Positions 31,863 through 43,002 of a stretch of 64,000 bases of DNA are shown piece after piece. Positions within the stretch are counted from its first letter, which is position 1, and the number at the start of each line of letters is the position of its first letter. The DNA lies in contig OW203725.1 of assembly GCA_934045075.1 (NCBI GenBank), positions 1,330,775 through 1,394,774 on the forward strand, in the 5' to 3' direction. This stretch comes from Yponomeuta sedellus (taxonomy: Eukaryota; Arthropoda; Insecta; Lepidoptera; Yponomeutidae). The position numbers and the translations under genes were made by a program. Under the pieces are notes generated by a model. It saw only the letters and a list, made by a program, of their open reading frames with translations, was not told the origin of the DNA and did not search any database.

Positions 31863-34800
31863 GTAAGTAATACCACGTTAGCTAAGACCATTTCCGTTCG
31901 CCACAAGTAACAATAAACGCATTTACGATGCGCTGACTGATGTTTCGCGTGTTTTAGGAAATGCGCAGAAGGAGGAACGAAGTGACAGTTGAACTTCGCA
32001 AGAACAAAAGAGAGGAAACATTGCAGAAGCGTCGCAATGTGCCCATCGTGGACTCGACGGACGAGGATGAGATCGAGCGCACGCTGGCGTCCACCAACCT
32101 GAAGGAGTTGGTGATGAACGCGGCGAACGCGGAGAACCCCGATGTGCAGCTGGCAGCGGTGCAACAGTGTCGCAAGCTCCTGTCCTCGGACAAGAACCCG
32201 CCCATCGACGACCTCATCGCCACCGGCATCCTGCCAATCCTCGTGCAATGTCTGTCGCGGGCTGACAACCACAACCTACAGTTTGAGGCGGCCTGGGCCC
32301 TCACGAACATTGCCTCTGGCACCTCTGCACAGACCAACAAAGTTGTCCATGCAGGTGCAGTCCCCCTTTTCCTCCAGCTACTCATGTCACCGCACGAGAA
32401 TGTGTGCGAGCAAGCTGTGTGGGCCCTCGGCAACATCATTGGTGATGGCCCGGTGCTACGTGACTTTGTCATCGAGCTGGGAGTGGTTCAGCCCCTCCTC
32501 AGTTTCATCAAGCCAGAAATCCCTATTCCCTTCCTTCGCAATGTCACATGGGTGATTGTGAACCTGTGCCGGAACAAGGACCCTCCCCCTCCCGTCAAGA
32601 CTATCCAGGACATACTGCCAGCTCTCAATGTACTCATTGTTCACAATGACATCAATGTAAGTACCTATATTTGTGTTTATTCTTATCTCTGCACATATCT
32701 TGTCTCATTGGTAAACAAAATTCTTGAAGAATTAAATTTGCGTTTTCTTTGTATCGAGGATTCATTGACTTGTACAGTGTGTGTTGTAATATAGATATCA
32801 CAATGTTTATGCGACAGACATGCTGAATCATAGCTTATTGAAATTCTTAATATTTTAACAGCCTTCTAACTTCCAATTCAATTCATTTATTAAGTCACCA
32901 AGCTAAGACCGCCAATTGTATAACATTACTTATACTTTATTTAAGAAATCATGGTTGTAATATTTTTCTGGTCGTACAATAAAGTGTTCTCTATTTATTA
33001 GTCACTTCAGTTGAAGAATATAATTTCAAACTTTTTGATCATTGAACTTGTGTGATCCCACTGTCTAAATTGTAACCTTTAACTATTTTCAATTCCAGAT
33101 CCTAGTAGACACAGTGTGGGCAATCAGCTACCTCACAGATGGAGGCAATGACCAGATCCAGATGGTGATAGAGTCGGGCATCGTTCCAAAGCTCATCCCC
33201 TTACTGTCCCACAAGGAAGTGAAGGTCCAGACCGCAGCCCTGAGAGCAGTGGGCAACATAGTCACAGGAACAGACGAACAAACACAGGTTGTGCTGAACT
33301 GCGATGCACTGTCACACTTCCCAGCACTGTTGTCGCATCAGGTAAGCCTTTCCTAGAGGTGGTAGAATGCCGGCTTCTGAAACAGGTTGGAGGTTCAAAT
33401 CGCAGCATGAGATCTCCACACTTGGTCTAAATAAGTAACTAGCATATTAGCAAGGCTCTGTACATTATAGTAGTAGGTTCAAGATTTTGTAAGTCTATTA
33501 GGTCACCTCATTCTCCACACTGTTTGAAAGTAGGTTTTGCATCATTTTGTCAGCAGTTGTGCAATGTTTTGTTTCAAATATAGTCAGGAACTTATGTGTG
33601 GTAGATCATCAAAATGTTAAAATTACAATATGATGACAATAATGTGACTACAGAAAGAAATTATCTTTGCAGAAAGAGAAGATCTGCAAAGAAGCTGTCT
33701 GGTTCTTGTCAAACATCACAGCTGGCAACAAGCACCAGGTGCAAGCCGTAATTGAGGCGGGCCTGCTGCCCAAAATCATTGAGAACCTCAGCAAGGGAGA
33801 GTTCCAGACGCAAAAAGAGGCTGCGTGGGCTGTCTCGAACCTCAGCATAAGCGGTACCAAGGACCAGGTGGCTACCCTCATCAACCAGGGGGTCATACCG
33901 CCCTTCTGCAATCTGCTCAGTTGCAAAGACACACAGGTTATCAATGTGAGTACCAAGTTTTTTTGGTTGATATTCTGAGCAAATCTTTATTCGCCTTTTA
34001 GACTATTACACACATGACCTCCTGTTTTTCATGCATTTAACAATTTTTTTACACAGTTGGCACATTGGGTTCTACCACCACATGATAAAATATGACTCAT
34101 TTATTAATTATCTTTCATTTAGATTAGGACTCTTTGATCTTTTGGGTGCTTTTTATTATTTGTTGTTATATCAGTTTTATATACAACTAGTTGACCCAGC
34201 GAACGTCGTAGCGCCTAACAGTAGATTGTTTAATTTATTTTTTATTTTTCTTTTCGTAAGAACCATCCTCGTACTTCAAGGAATATTCTAAAAAAAGAAT
34301 TAGCGAAATCGGTTCAGCTGCTCTCGAGATTTGCGCTTACCAACACATTCAGCGATTCATTTTTGTATTATAGAAGATATAACCACAAATAATAAAACCT
34401 ATATAAAGGAACTGGTCTGTCACACATTAAGTTTGTCACTAATGTGTATTACCAGTTTTGCTAAAGAGCGAAAACATTTTTTGATTATTATGATTAAAAA
34501 ATAACTTGAAATATGTATTGTATTGTGGTTCAGAGATTAAACTCTTTGAAGCCAAGACAGACAACATACATATTTAAATAGAGACCTGTTAACACCCTAC
34601 CCTTTCACACATTTTAATGACTAGAACCATTGATAAGATTGGTCAGTCTGATATGCTATGCTTCTTTCTCAGCATAGACTTATCTTAGAGCAGGTGCATA
34701 CTTGCGACAGCTTAGACTCGGACAGGATAATTTTGAATAAAGAATCATGTGATCAATTTCATCTTTGTTGTTAAATGCTCACCTTATACAAAACAGTTGT

Positions 34801-37245
34801 GGTAGGCCACTAGGGCTCAGCCTCTTGTGTTGTAGTTACTGCCTGTGTCTTAGTTACAGATAAACTATTCATTTAATGAGTGGTATCCTGTACGCCAAAA
34901 CTCAGACGTTATTCTTTTATTTGGCCACAGATTCATATAGTCTGCAAATTAAGTTGTACATCGCACAGATACATATTCGTGCTGTGTACAACTTTGCAGC
35001 TTGTAGTTTACAGTGCTACACAAGAAATAAGTCTCGCGGATGACCAAATTTTGGATGTGCGGCAAGTTGATCGACCAATCAGATAGTTTCATTTTATGGC
35101 AGGCCGCGCGCCTTTGTTGCTATTGATTGATTCAACGTCACCGATGCAGGTGACTATTAGTTTGGCAATATTAGCGTGAGCGAAATAGCGCTACTGCGGC
35201 AATCAATTCTGCACCTTAACCGTATCGGTTAGAGATCATGTTGAATGTACTTATAGCTTCGGGTACTTTCGTTACACTTCTTCCTAGTCTGCGCGAACGT
35301 AGATTCCCGAAGAGACTTATGATGTGTTGTACTGTACCGGCCTTACTAATAAAGGTTATGACCTGTGCATACAGCCGTTATGCGAGGTCTAACAAACTGG
35401 TTATTTGTACGGTAAATGCGATTAAACCAGTTTAAATTGATATACGTCGAATAGTTATTCAGAGTGTATAACTTATTATTAGTAAGGCCGTTTATGTCTT
35501 ATCTATAGATAAACTATTAATTTAATGAGTGGTAGCCCTTACGCCAAAACTGAGATGTTATTCTTTTATTTTACCACAAATCCGTAGACTGAAAATTAAG
35601 TTGTACATGGCACACATTCATATTCGCGCTGTGTGCAACACAATTTGCAGCCTGTCGTTTACCAAAGTAACCAAACCCACATCCGTAATCCACAGGTGGT
35701 CCTTGATGGACTTAGCAACATGCTGAAGATGGCGGGCGAGAACGCCGAGCAAGTGGCCACCATGATCGAAGAGTGCGGCGGCTTAGACAAGATCGAAGCG
35801 CTGCAGAGTCACGAGAAAGTCGAAATCTACAAGATGGCCTACGAAATCATCGAGCAGTACTTCGCTGATGAGGTGGGTTGGCTCAATGCGGCTTGGCGAT
35901 CATTTGATAATGTAGTCTGCTTTGATAAGCTAAATCAGATCACAAAGGACCTTTGAGGTTATATAACCTATAATCGTATAAGTATTATGTTATACGTGCG
36001 AAGCCAACCAAGCCTTTCTAGTCTGACTAGTCTTTCCTGTGGGCTAGGCCGACTAAGCTGTCAGGATAGTATAGGTGCTGGGCAAGCCAACACCATCTAT
36101 AAAACCATGTCCCAGGCACTACAGCGTCGGAGTGGTCCCGTCACCCATCTAGTGTGAGTGAAGATACCACTGGACGCTGTATAAATCATCTCATTAATCA
36201 TGCCAAATAAACTATTTTAATTTGAATCTCTCACCTTTGAGGAGTTTATAGACCAAATCAGATCACAAAGGTCCTATAATTTGAGGAATTTGAGGAATTA
36301 TGAAGAGAACGCGGGGGCTCTCGTGAGGAAGAGTCGGTCTTGCGCGGCCTTAGTTTGCGTCTGTGTCATTTTTCTACGGGTACAATTTAGAATATTCTAT
36401 CCATTTACCTGGCAGAAATAGAGCGAGCTAGAAAATAAAATGCTTAAAATTGGCGTTGACGAGTTATTTTCGTAATTATTTTGAAGTTACTGCACTTGTA
36501 ACGCAAAGTGTAAAAACTCATTTCACTTGCTCGGTCTGAGTCTCAGTCTATTATCTAGTCTATATCTAGTCTAGACGATTTATTCAAATACGAATTCTGA
36601 CATTGAAGAGTAGACTTCTTTATCTCTGATAAAAAGCAATTGACCTACACTCATGGAAATCAGTTGTTCTGTTAAGTTTATCTTATGAGTCATAAGATAG
36701 TGATTCATGCATTATTTCATAAATGAAAATGAAAGCAGCAAGGTGAGTCACATAATTCACAAAGCATATTGGGATACTTAGATACAAAGTTCTGGAGTCA
36801 ATTTGCTGATCTTGGTAGTGAAATTGTCATGAACACTGCCAAAAGGTTCTTGGTGCCACAGCCTACTCCGAAAAAGGCAATCCACGACAGTGTTATACCC
36901 ACAGAAATCTGAGAAAAGCTTGTGATTCAAGTTCAAGTTTGAATCAAACCTCCTAGTTTCCCAAACTTCAAGTTATCTGTGTAGAGAGAGAGAGACATTT
37001 ATTTGAAGATTATAGAAAAAAATCAGGGACCCTTGCTTCCGCGAACATGCTTCGCACACTATTTTCGACGCGAATGTGCACGAATAATGTAGACCTAACT
37101 TTCTCAGCTCCTCATTCAAGGGTTTGTGTTAATCTTTGCGCGTTTTTGTTCCAAGGAGGAGGATGCGACTCTGGTGCCGGCGGTGGCGGAAGCCGACTTC
37201 CAGTTCAAGCCGGGCGCCGTGCCCCTCGACTCATTCCGCTTCTAA
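31800..37245 (+). CDS. Kap-alpha3: Importin subunit alpha (karyopherin alpha-3/4 class), whole gene (6 exons)
   Basis: Exons 31800-31862, 31958-32656, 33099-33341, 33673-33945, 35696-35872 and 37156-37245, all joined in phase 0, give 514 aa (human KPNA4 is about 521). The protein carries classical nuclear import cargo: it binds nuclear localisation signals and importin beta. Residues ~10-48 form the basic importin-beta-binding domain ([20 protein letters not shown]). About ten Armadillo repeats follow, with the Trp/Asn pairs that bind cargo: [38 protein letters not shown] and [23 protein letters not shown] and [11 protein letters not shown] match the alpha-3/4 class rather than alpha-1 or alpha-2. 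It shares an interval with ITM2 upstream and meets the CFAP97-type gene tail-to-tail. Confidence 0.97.
31958..32656 (+). CDS. Kap-alpha3: Importin alpha exon 2 (IBB and first ARM repeats)
   Basis: A GTTTTAG acceptor is followed by [10 protein letters not shown]; 233 codons end at IVHNDIN with a GTAAGT donor. It holds the rest of the IBB domain and ARM repeats 1-4, including the major NLS-binding site. Reading continues past the donor to an intronic stop, so unspliced RNA would give a truncated protein. Confidence 0.96.
32865..33000 (+). mobile_element. LINE 3'-tail fragment in importin alpha intron 2
   Basis: Contains AAGACCGCCAATTGTATAAC and ends ACAATAAAGTGTTCTCT. It shares this arrangement with 53395-53490 and matches a common lepidopteran LINE tail. 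Confidence 0.6.
33099..33341 (+). CDS. Kap-alpha3: Importin alpha exon 3 (middle ARM repeats)
   Basis: Encodes [20 protein letters not shown] through [16 protein letters not shown], 81 codons, with acceptor TTCCAG and donor GTAAGC. Confidence 0.96.
33358..33480 (+). repeat. Degenerate tRNA-like SINE fragment in importin alpha intron 3
   Basis: GGTAGAATGCCGGCTTC with a downstream GAGGTTCAAATC resembles D-arm to T-arm spacing. It is the same family as the reverse-strand fragment at 43262-43325. Not a functional tRNA. Confidence 0.5.
33673..33945 (+). CDS. Kap-alpha3: Importin alpha exon 4 (minor NLS-site ARM repeats)
   Basis: Encodes [20 protein letters not shown] through [16 protein letters not shown], 91 codons, with acceptor TTTGCAG and donor GTGAGT. 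Confidence 0.96.
34187..34374 (-). mobile_element. Non-autonomous Helitron-like element (in importin alpha intron 4)
   Basis: Read on the minus strand it begins near TC(T)ATAATACAAAAATGAATC and ends GGGTCAACTAGT, a TC start and CTAG end. The body shares AAGTACGAGGATGGTTCTTA and GCGCAAATCTCGAGAGCAGC with three other copies here. Confidence 0.75.
34857..35010 (+). repeat. Duplicated intron segment, left copy
   Basis: AGATAAACTATTCATTTAAT through TTGTAGTTTA matches 35507-35662 with scattered differences. The right copy leads directly into the exon 5 acceptor; the left copy is followed by a MITE. Confidence 0.75.
35011..35334 (+). mobile_element. Tc1/mariner-like MITE, copy in importin alpha intron 4
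   Basis: 324 bp with ends CAGTGCTACAC and GTGTTGTACTG, flanked by TA on both sides. A second copy (62037-62380) shares nearly the whole body, including TCTCGCGGATG and CCTTTGTTGCTATTG. No coding capacity. Confidence 0.8.
35338..35490 (+). mobile_element. MITE with CGGCCTTA ends, copy 1
   Basis: 153 bp; the 15-bp CGGCCTTACTAATAA is perfectly inverted at the right end. Same type and size as 47911-48065. Confidence 0.7.
35507..35662 (+). repeat. Duplicated intron segment, right copy, next to exon 5 acceptor
   Basis: Partner of 34857-35010. It ends about 33 bp before the importin alpha exon 5 acceptor. Confidence 0.75.
35696..35872 (+). CDS. Kap-alpha3: Importin alpha exon 5 (last ARM repeat)
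   Basis: Encodes [20 protein letters not shown] through [13 protein letters not shown], 59 codons, with acceptor ATCCACAG and donor GTGGGT. The intron in front is crowded with MITEs and a duplicated segment. Confidence 0.95.
36001..36205 (+). repeat. Dispersed repeat in importin alpha intron 5
   Basis: Shares CTTTCCTGTGGGCTA, CGACTAA(G/T)CTGTCAGGAT and CCACTGGACGC with 52022-52230. It is a decayed non-coding element. Confidence 0.7.
37156..37245 (+). CDS. Kap-alpha3: Importin alpha exon 6 (C-terminus and stop)
   Basis: A TTCCAAG acceptor is followed by [20 protein letters not shown], then AVPLDSFRF and TAA (37243-37245). The FQF/FRF-type ending resembles the end of KPNA3/4 proteins. Confidence 0.92.
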   Translation, partial: EEDATLVPAVAEADFQFKPGAVPLDSFRF

Positions 37246-39375
37246 ACGGCGGCCGCGGCTGCGGGCTGCCGGCCTTAGCTTCACGACCACAGTGCCGCCC
37301 GCATTCAGACTACAAGCGAACTGTGCTGGGGACACGCCACTCTAAAAGGCCGTATTAGACGATTCACTCGAGTTCTTCTCGACTCGACCTTCATTCTTTC
37401 TTTCATTCCTCGGTTAAAAGACATAGCTAAAGTTCTGTAAACAATAATGTTCATTCGGTTTTTTCTTATGAACCAGTGTTGTGGTTATGAATTTATGATA
37501 CAGTGAAAGAACAAAAGGGGCTAAACTACTATTTGGCTTTGCCATCTATGTTGTATAAGCGAGAAACAATTATGTTAATTCAGTGGACTTTAACTATTCT
37601 TTCACTCGAGAAAATGATCCGAATGAACCTACCTATCCAACATGGCTTGTATCCGTTCACTAATGAATTAATTTGGCATTTGATGATTGCAATGTGTTAA
37701 ATGTTGCATTCTGAGTGAAGGATGCGGAATGAAAGACAGAAATGAACGAATAGTGAACTGTCTGATTTTGTTTTGTTCAGTTGTAGACACATGGTGATGG
37801 TGGACAGCCCGTAAACTTTGTTAGGATGGCCTACAATACAACAACCGGGTCTCGTTGCAGCACAATCCACCTTATTGCATCTTATATCGATACGATTTTA
37901 TTAATATTAGAGGTGAAATGTGCGGTGTAGCGTGAGTCATCCTCAAATCGCCTCCGCTCACAATCTTAGAAAGTAATGAATCGCGTATGACTAGTTTGTT
38001 GTCTCGTATGCCTTTGATCAGTCATTGGCGTCTGCCGGGCACCTATTTTTAACGTTTAAAAGGTTGAACATCACATTACAAGACGCTAAACCTGATCTAA
38101 AACATTTTTACAATACAAGGCACTTGTGGTCGTAATTGTTAGAGCTAAATTCTTCAGCCGAACCGAGCCGCTAAGAGTGAAATAGAGCCAAGTCTCACTG
38201 TCTCAACGGTCTCACTATTACATGCTGTTTTGATTTAAAACTGATTCGTTTTTAAGCAATAGTGAACTCATTAAGTGTAGGCAGATTTTAGTATTGGAGT
38301 AATAGTTATACTGCCTTACTGGGATGTTAGATGTAATATTAATTCGATGTACTTGGGTGTACCCATAACAGTTTTGAAGCAGTAAAGTCCCACGGTCAGT
38401 AATAGTGGGGCCAAGACTAATCTGAAGTCCACGATTCACTCTGGCAAATTGTAAATCGCAACTCATATCAAGTGTTATTTTGATATACATCGCTAACTGA
38501 CTGTAGATACGTGAGAGTGTGAATCGAGGGCAATGCAGCCATGCACTGTAGCCTAACTTATCATACTTATCAGGGTGACTATCATACCCACATGTATCCA
38601 GCTTTTTACCACCTTCAATATGTATAAGAAAGGACTTATTGAAGGTGGCTTAGAGTAAGATGCAGTGTGTGGTAGCCCCACAGGGGAAGTATCTTCCATG
38701 TAATGCTCATTGATGGCCCTGATGAATTAACGAACGAAACGTCTACTGTGCTTAGAAGGCCTCGAAAAGAACTTTTTTAAACTAATTATTAATTATGATT
38801 GTTAATGATATAAGTCGTTCGTGGATTCAGCGGGTGGAACGGCGACATGTTGACAAAAAGGCCTTAGCACCATAATTCGTTGTAAATTCCCGTTGTAAAG
38901 AATTTGTTGTGTTCGGTCTATTCCTCATTCGTTCGCTTTATTTTAAAAATATTTGATACAAAACGTGTTGGCTAGGGCGCTCGGGCCAACGAGGAATAGA
39001 CCACGTTTTAAACCGAATCGTCGTCGGTGCTACGGCTTCGTTGTGATACAACTCTATTGTGATGTTTGAAAGAAAAATACATTTTTTTTGTTTTCTCGGT
39101 TTCGTATATAATTAATAATAATGGACGATAGACACGAAATTGATAGATTTAAGATGCCGCGTACAGTGTGTATGCGGTTCAGTGTAAACCGCTTCCCGAA
39201 CGACGCTTTTGTAATAACATAGTATTTATGTTACGATTTTTAACTTACAAAATGTACTATTTCTCGCAATCCTCCCCGGAAAAGTCATCAGCCCTATACG
39301 TATTTTATCGACTATGGATTATGTTCTCTGACGGGAGTCCATTTGTATCTAAACCAATAAATTCTGTCCAATAAT
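37246..39375 (+). other. Kap-alpha3: Probable importin alpha 3' UTR and flank
   Basis: No competing gene or recognised repeat lies between the stop and an AATAAA at 39355-39360, 38 bp before the convergent CFAP97-type stop codon. A 2.1-kb 3' UTR is plausible but not proven; shorter ends are possible. Confidence 0.45.
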
Positions 39376-39397
39376 ATGGATTTTTTATTATTATTCT

Positions 39398-39454
39398 TTA
39401 GAATATTGGTGGCAGTTCCATCCTCAGGTCACCGGATTTTACTGAAAGTCCACT
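39398..39454 (-). CDS. CFAP97-type gene exon 4 (C-terminus)
   Basis: A pyrimidine-rich TTTTCTTTCAG acceptor precedes SGLSVKSGDLRMELPPIF and TAA. An AATAAA on the minus strand follows within about 15 bp. Small exon chosen by phase, acceptor strength and polyadenylation context. Confidence 0.65.
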   Translation of the reverse strand, partial: SGLSVKSGDLRMELPPIF

Positions 39455-42400
39455 CTGAAAGAAAACAAATTATTTTAATTGGAAGAAGTCATTTTACCAG
39501 GATCCAGTACTTGGTCGACATGCGTGGTAATTAAGACTACTGTAAACGTCTTCAATAACGCGACGCAAAGCGTCACTTTCGTAAAACTCTTATTGTTACA
39601 GTTATTTCGGTTTGCATCACATGCCCGCGCGAGGGCATGCTCGAGTCTGAGATAAATGGGTCCTTGTCGGGGTGTGGTCGTCGACGGAGTCGTTGTGGAG
39701 GACATCATTATCATCAAATGACTTCAGTAGGCATGTAACAAAGTGGAAGATGGACGGCTCATGGAAGTGAACACGGTTCTTCGAGATAAATATCATTTGA
39801 GATAACAACCCTTGTTATACCAAACCAAATAAACAATCTACCTTTTATGTCCCCACTGCTGGGCACGGGCCTCTTCCTGCATTGTAGGAAGGTTAGGCCA
39901 TACGCCATCACGGGGCCCAAGTACGGGTTGGCAGAGGATTGTAAGACAGTGTCGGGCCTTACTGTCAGAAGTTATAAAGCCGCCCATAAGGCCTTAACGA
40001 CTGTCATTACATGACAGCTGGCATCAACGGCTTTACGTGCCTTGCGAAACACGGAAGCGCTCGGCAAAATGCCACTAGCGGTAGTTACGGGACGGTCACC
40101 CATCCAGCACCTGACCGAGCTTGTAGTTCCTTAACTCAAGTGATTGATTCCAATCACTCGGTTCGGCCACGAGCGCTTCAATGATACTCCAATCCAATTT
40201 AGAGACAAGCTGCCTATTAGAAGAAGGCGGTCGAAAACTCACTCTCTTCCTAGCTTCACAAGCGGAGCACTTGATGTTTGAGTAGGAGAGCTCGGAGTCC
40301 TGAGTCGACGCGAGCGACCGCGCAGTCAGGCGACTGCGCAGGATCTCGGGCTCGTAGAACAGCCCCACTTTCTGTTGTCTGAAACTGACCAAATATCATA
40401 TCATAGAACCCTACACAAAGCTAGATTTTATTTAGCTCTTGTAAACCGGCCGTGGTTAGACGGAAAGCAATAATCTATAGAGTTGTCCTATCAACGTATT
40501 ACCTACATACATACATAACCTCACACCTGTATCCCAGAGGGGTAGGCAGAGACCAGGGACTGCCACTTGCCATGATCCTGACAGATCACCTTCGCTTCAC
40601 CAACGTTCATAAGTTGCATGCACGCACGCCGGTTCCGGGGACATTTTATCTTTCCCTTTGCTAATACCTACATCCCCTATTTGGTCGATCTATGTCCGCC
40701 TGGGACGTCCCTTCCACTCAAATTCACAAATATATTTACGTATTAACTATTCGTCGTAAATAAAAAATTGCTGTCTTATTCATCGACTATACAAAGTAGG
40801 TAGATCTATCTTTAGTACTTAGGTAAACCATGAATTTCAAACAATACTAAGCTCTCACCAGGCATCATAGGTAGGCAGGCGCCAATGTGCCACTTGTCAC
40901 GATTCTGACGTATCTCTTTCGCTTCGTGAACATTCATACTATTAAAAAACACGATTACTTAATACACTAGAGGCCGGTTTCTGAATTGAGAATTTCACTA
41001 GGTAAATGTAACGTTTTGTCACGTTTTGCTGAGAAATTCGAAGAGACAACACTACAGCACTGACTGAAAATCAGCGCTGAGGGCTCACTCCCTCAGCACA
41101 TCGCCGAGTCAGCTGCCTTTTGTGGCAATTGAGACACACCACAGGCGAAACCTATGTCTGTTTTTGTTACGTTTATTCTATAGGTATTTGGTTTATTTCT
41201 GTTGTGCTCATGTTGTGTTAATTGTCTGGTTTTTTGTTTCTGTGATGTGTCTTGTTGGTATGTCTTTCTTCCTTCCTCCCTCCCTCCCTCCCTCCCTTCC
41301 TTCCTTCCTTCCTTCCTTCCTGGTTGTCAAACTCTCGACGTAGAGGTAACCAAGGATCACGGTACACTGAAGTGGTGAATGCAGTCATTGATTGTACCTA
41401 CTAAGGCTAGATGACCTACCATTCAAGTCACTTGAACATCACGAGTCATTAAGAAATACATGAAATCATAAATGCGAGCTTGCCAGAGGCTTCGCCTTAT
41501 GATTAGGTATCTAGCCTATTTAATCCTCCTGATGGGGCACTCATCCGCTGCATCCTAATTTGCTCCTATATTACACAGGCACAAATCCCGCGACGATTCC
41601 AATCGTCTGTCAGATTCCATACAAATTGCTATCATAAACGACAGGATTTAATGCGCATAGTTAGGCCTGGGTTCGTCCGTCTGCTTCTTAAGACCATATG
41701 AAACTTATATTATCACATCACACTAATATTAAAAAGGCCATAGTTAGTGTCTATGTTTGTTACTTCTTCACGTCTAAACGGCTGTAACGATTTTGATAAA
41801 ATTTGGTGCGGAGTTAGCTGACACCTTGGATTAACGCACAGACTACGTTTTACTGCGGGAAAATGTCTTATTCCCGTGGGAAAATCGATAAACTGCGGAG
41901 CACAGCCAAGCCAAGCTAAACTGAGGAAAGCTGCTCAAGAGTACTTTGGCAAGGGCTTTGCCCAATGGTTGTCCAGCCTATTGACCCTCATGATGGCGTG
42001 GAGCCGCTGCAGCAGGCTGTAGTTGTCGCTCCGGATCCTGGTCTGGCGGTCGGCCTCGCGCTGCTGCTTCTTGAGCTTGAGCGCCACGTGGGGCCGCGGC
42101 GCCGGTGCCGCGTCGTCCACGGCTGGCAGCGCTGTTTGAACCTGCCGTAGTTACACGCATTGGTGTAAATAATAGGGCTGTCAATGTGGGAACAAAACCC
42201 ACAATCTTTGCTCTGATACTGCTCTACCATAACAACTAATCAACGATGGCGAAATAACAAGTCTTTTTTAAAGAAAAGCCTATTTAAGGTACAAAGCGTT
42301 TAAAAGAAAACAGTGCTCTTGAGTAATATGTACACCATATTTTAGGCCCTGGCTCGTTTCCAGTCAGAGAAAAATTGTCTCCGGACCTTAGCGTATCATC

Positions 42401-42626
42401 AAAACTTTATGTTACAAGTAAAACTAAGTGTTCATTTTAAAATGTAGAGATGTTTAAACCGCGTTTCAGGCAAACTTATTATATATTTAGGGATCCTTGT
42501 AGAAACATGTACAATGGCTCATAAAGGATGTTAAAAAGTCTCGTATCTACTCACTTTGAAGCGGTGATCTCTGAACCGACGCTGCTCCCATGGCTGTATC
42601 AACAACTTATCGCGTCGAGACAGCAT
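39398..42626 (-). CDS. CFAP97-domain protein (CFAP97D1-like), whole gene (4 exons)
   Basis: Exons 42555-42626, 41945-42141, 40243-40378 and 39398-39454 total 462 bases: 153 aa plus stop, with matching phases (0, 2, 0). The protein opens MLSRRDKLLIQPWEQRRFRD, then carries the family core: HRFKVQTALPAVD, RPHVALKLKKQQREADRQ and DNYSLLQRLHAIMRVNRLDN. The P-H-x-x-L-K-L-K-K and IMRxxxxxDN signatures are those of the CFAP97 family (vertebrate CFAP97D1, Drosophila hemingway), linked to sperm and ciliary axonemes. QQKVGLFYEP follows. Exon 2 ends at an unusual GTACTC donor; otherwise it would read into TGA three codons later. An in-frame TAG precedes the chosen ATG. It is tail-to-tail with importin alpha. 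Confidence 0.8.
39840..40165 (+). repeat. Repeat family A, near-complete copy
   Basis: From CCACTGCTGGGCACGGGCCT to the hairpin AAGTGATTGATTCCAATCAC. It lies inside intron 3 of the CFAP97-type gene. Confidence 0.85.
40243..40378 (-). CDS. CFAP97-type gene exon 3
   Basis: Acceptor GTTTCAG. The first base completes a Lys codon, then QQKVGLFYEPEILRSRLTAR through CSACEARKR and a GTGAGT donor, phase 0. The following intron begins within about 80 bp of a family A repeat end. Confidence 0.78.
40514..40740 (-). pseudogene. LINE reverse-transcriptase C-terminal fragment
   Basis: Reverse strand matches the 2974-3230 copy ([15 protein letters not shown] and RRACMQL-type residues) with frameshifts. A second, shorter piece is at 40860-40945. 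Confidence 0.75.
40972..41080. repeat. MITE-like fragment with TTTCTGAATTGAG end
   Basis: GGCCGGTTTCTGAATTGAGA matches the ends of the elements at 14503-14640 and 27644-27767. One end is lost. Confidence 0.5.
41268..41320. repeat. (CCTT)n/(CCCT)n microsatellite
   Basis: A pure pyrimidine run of CCTCCCTCCCT followed by CCTTCCTTCCTT, about 53 bp. It lies in CFAP97-type intron 2. Confidence 0.97.
41945..42141 (-). CDS. CFAP97-type gene exon 2 (core domain)
   Basis: Acceptor CTACGGCAG, then VQTALPAVDDAAPAPRPHVA and the core motif through NHWAKPLP. The donor GTACTC is a weak match but makes the phase agree with exon 3. If it is not used, the frame stops at TGA (41935-41937) after PKYS. Confidence 0.82.
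42555..42626 (-). CDS. CFAP97-type gene exon 1
   Basis: 24 codons from the ATG at 42626 to RDHRFK, then a GTGAGT donor in phase 0. An in-frame TAG lies 9 bases upstream. A family A repeat (42855-43002) lies 230 bp further upstream and may border the promoter. Confidence 0.75.
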
Positions 42627-42854
42627 CCTATGCTACAGTAGATGAAAAAGTATTACAAAAAATTTAAAATTTACCGACAGCTACAGTATAAGATACAAAA
42701 ATATTTGATCAATAAGTTGCTAAGCAGCTAAGTTGAAGCCTAGTACGGACACGGTCCAAACACCGACATACAGCTCACCGGCCCGCTCATAGAAGTAAGA
42801 TTGACTGAGATAGACCACTAGGTGTCACTACCAGAAAACCGTGGACACGGGTTG

Positions 42855-43002
42855 AACTCATTATGGGCGGCTTGATAACTTCTGACAGTAAGGCCCGCCA
42901 CTGTCTTTTACCATCCTTTACCAACCCGGACTGGGCCTCTGTGGTGGAGCATTTCTGCGAGACCCGTGCTCTAGCAGTAGGGATTTACAAAGGGTTGATA
43001 TC
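42855..43002 (-). repeat. Repeat family A fragment
   Basis: Reverse orientation, from GGGCGGCTTGATAACTTCTG to AAAGGGTTGATATCA. Confidence 0.8.

Noticed and set aside
31781..32472. Minus-strand frames opposite importin alpha exon 2
   Set aside because: Antisense of a GC-rich coding exon with clear Armadillo-repeat coding on the plus strand.
41935..41944. Stop after PKYS as the true end of the CFAP97-type protein
   Set aside because: A GTACTC donor three codons earlier joins in phase to an exon with its own good acceptor and donor, and the combined protein continues sensibly (QQKVGLFYEP). I kept the alternative in the exon note.
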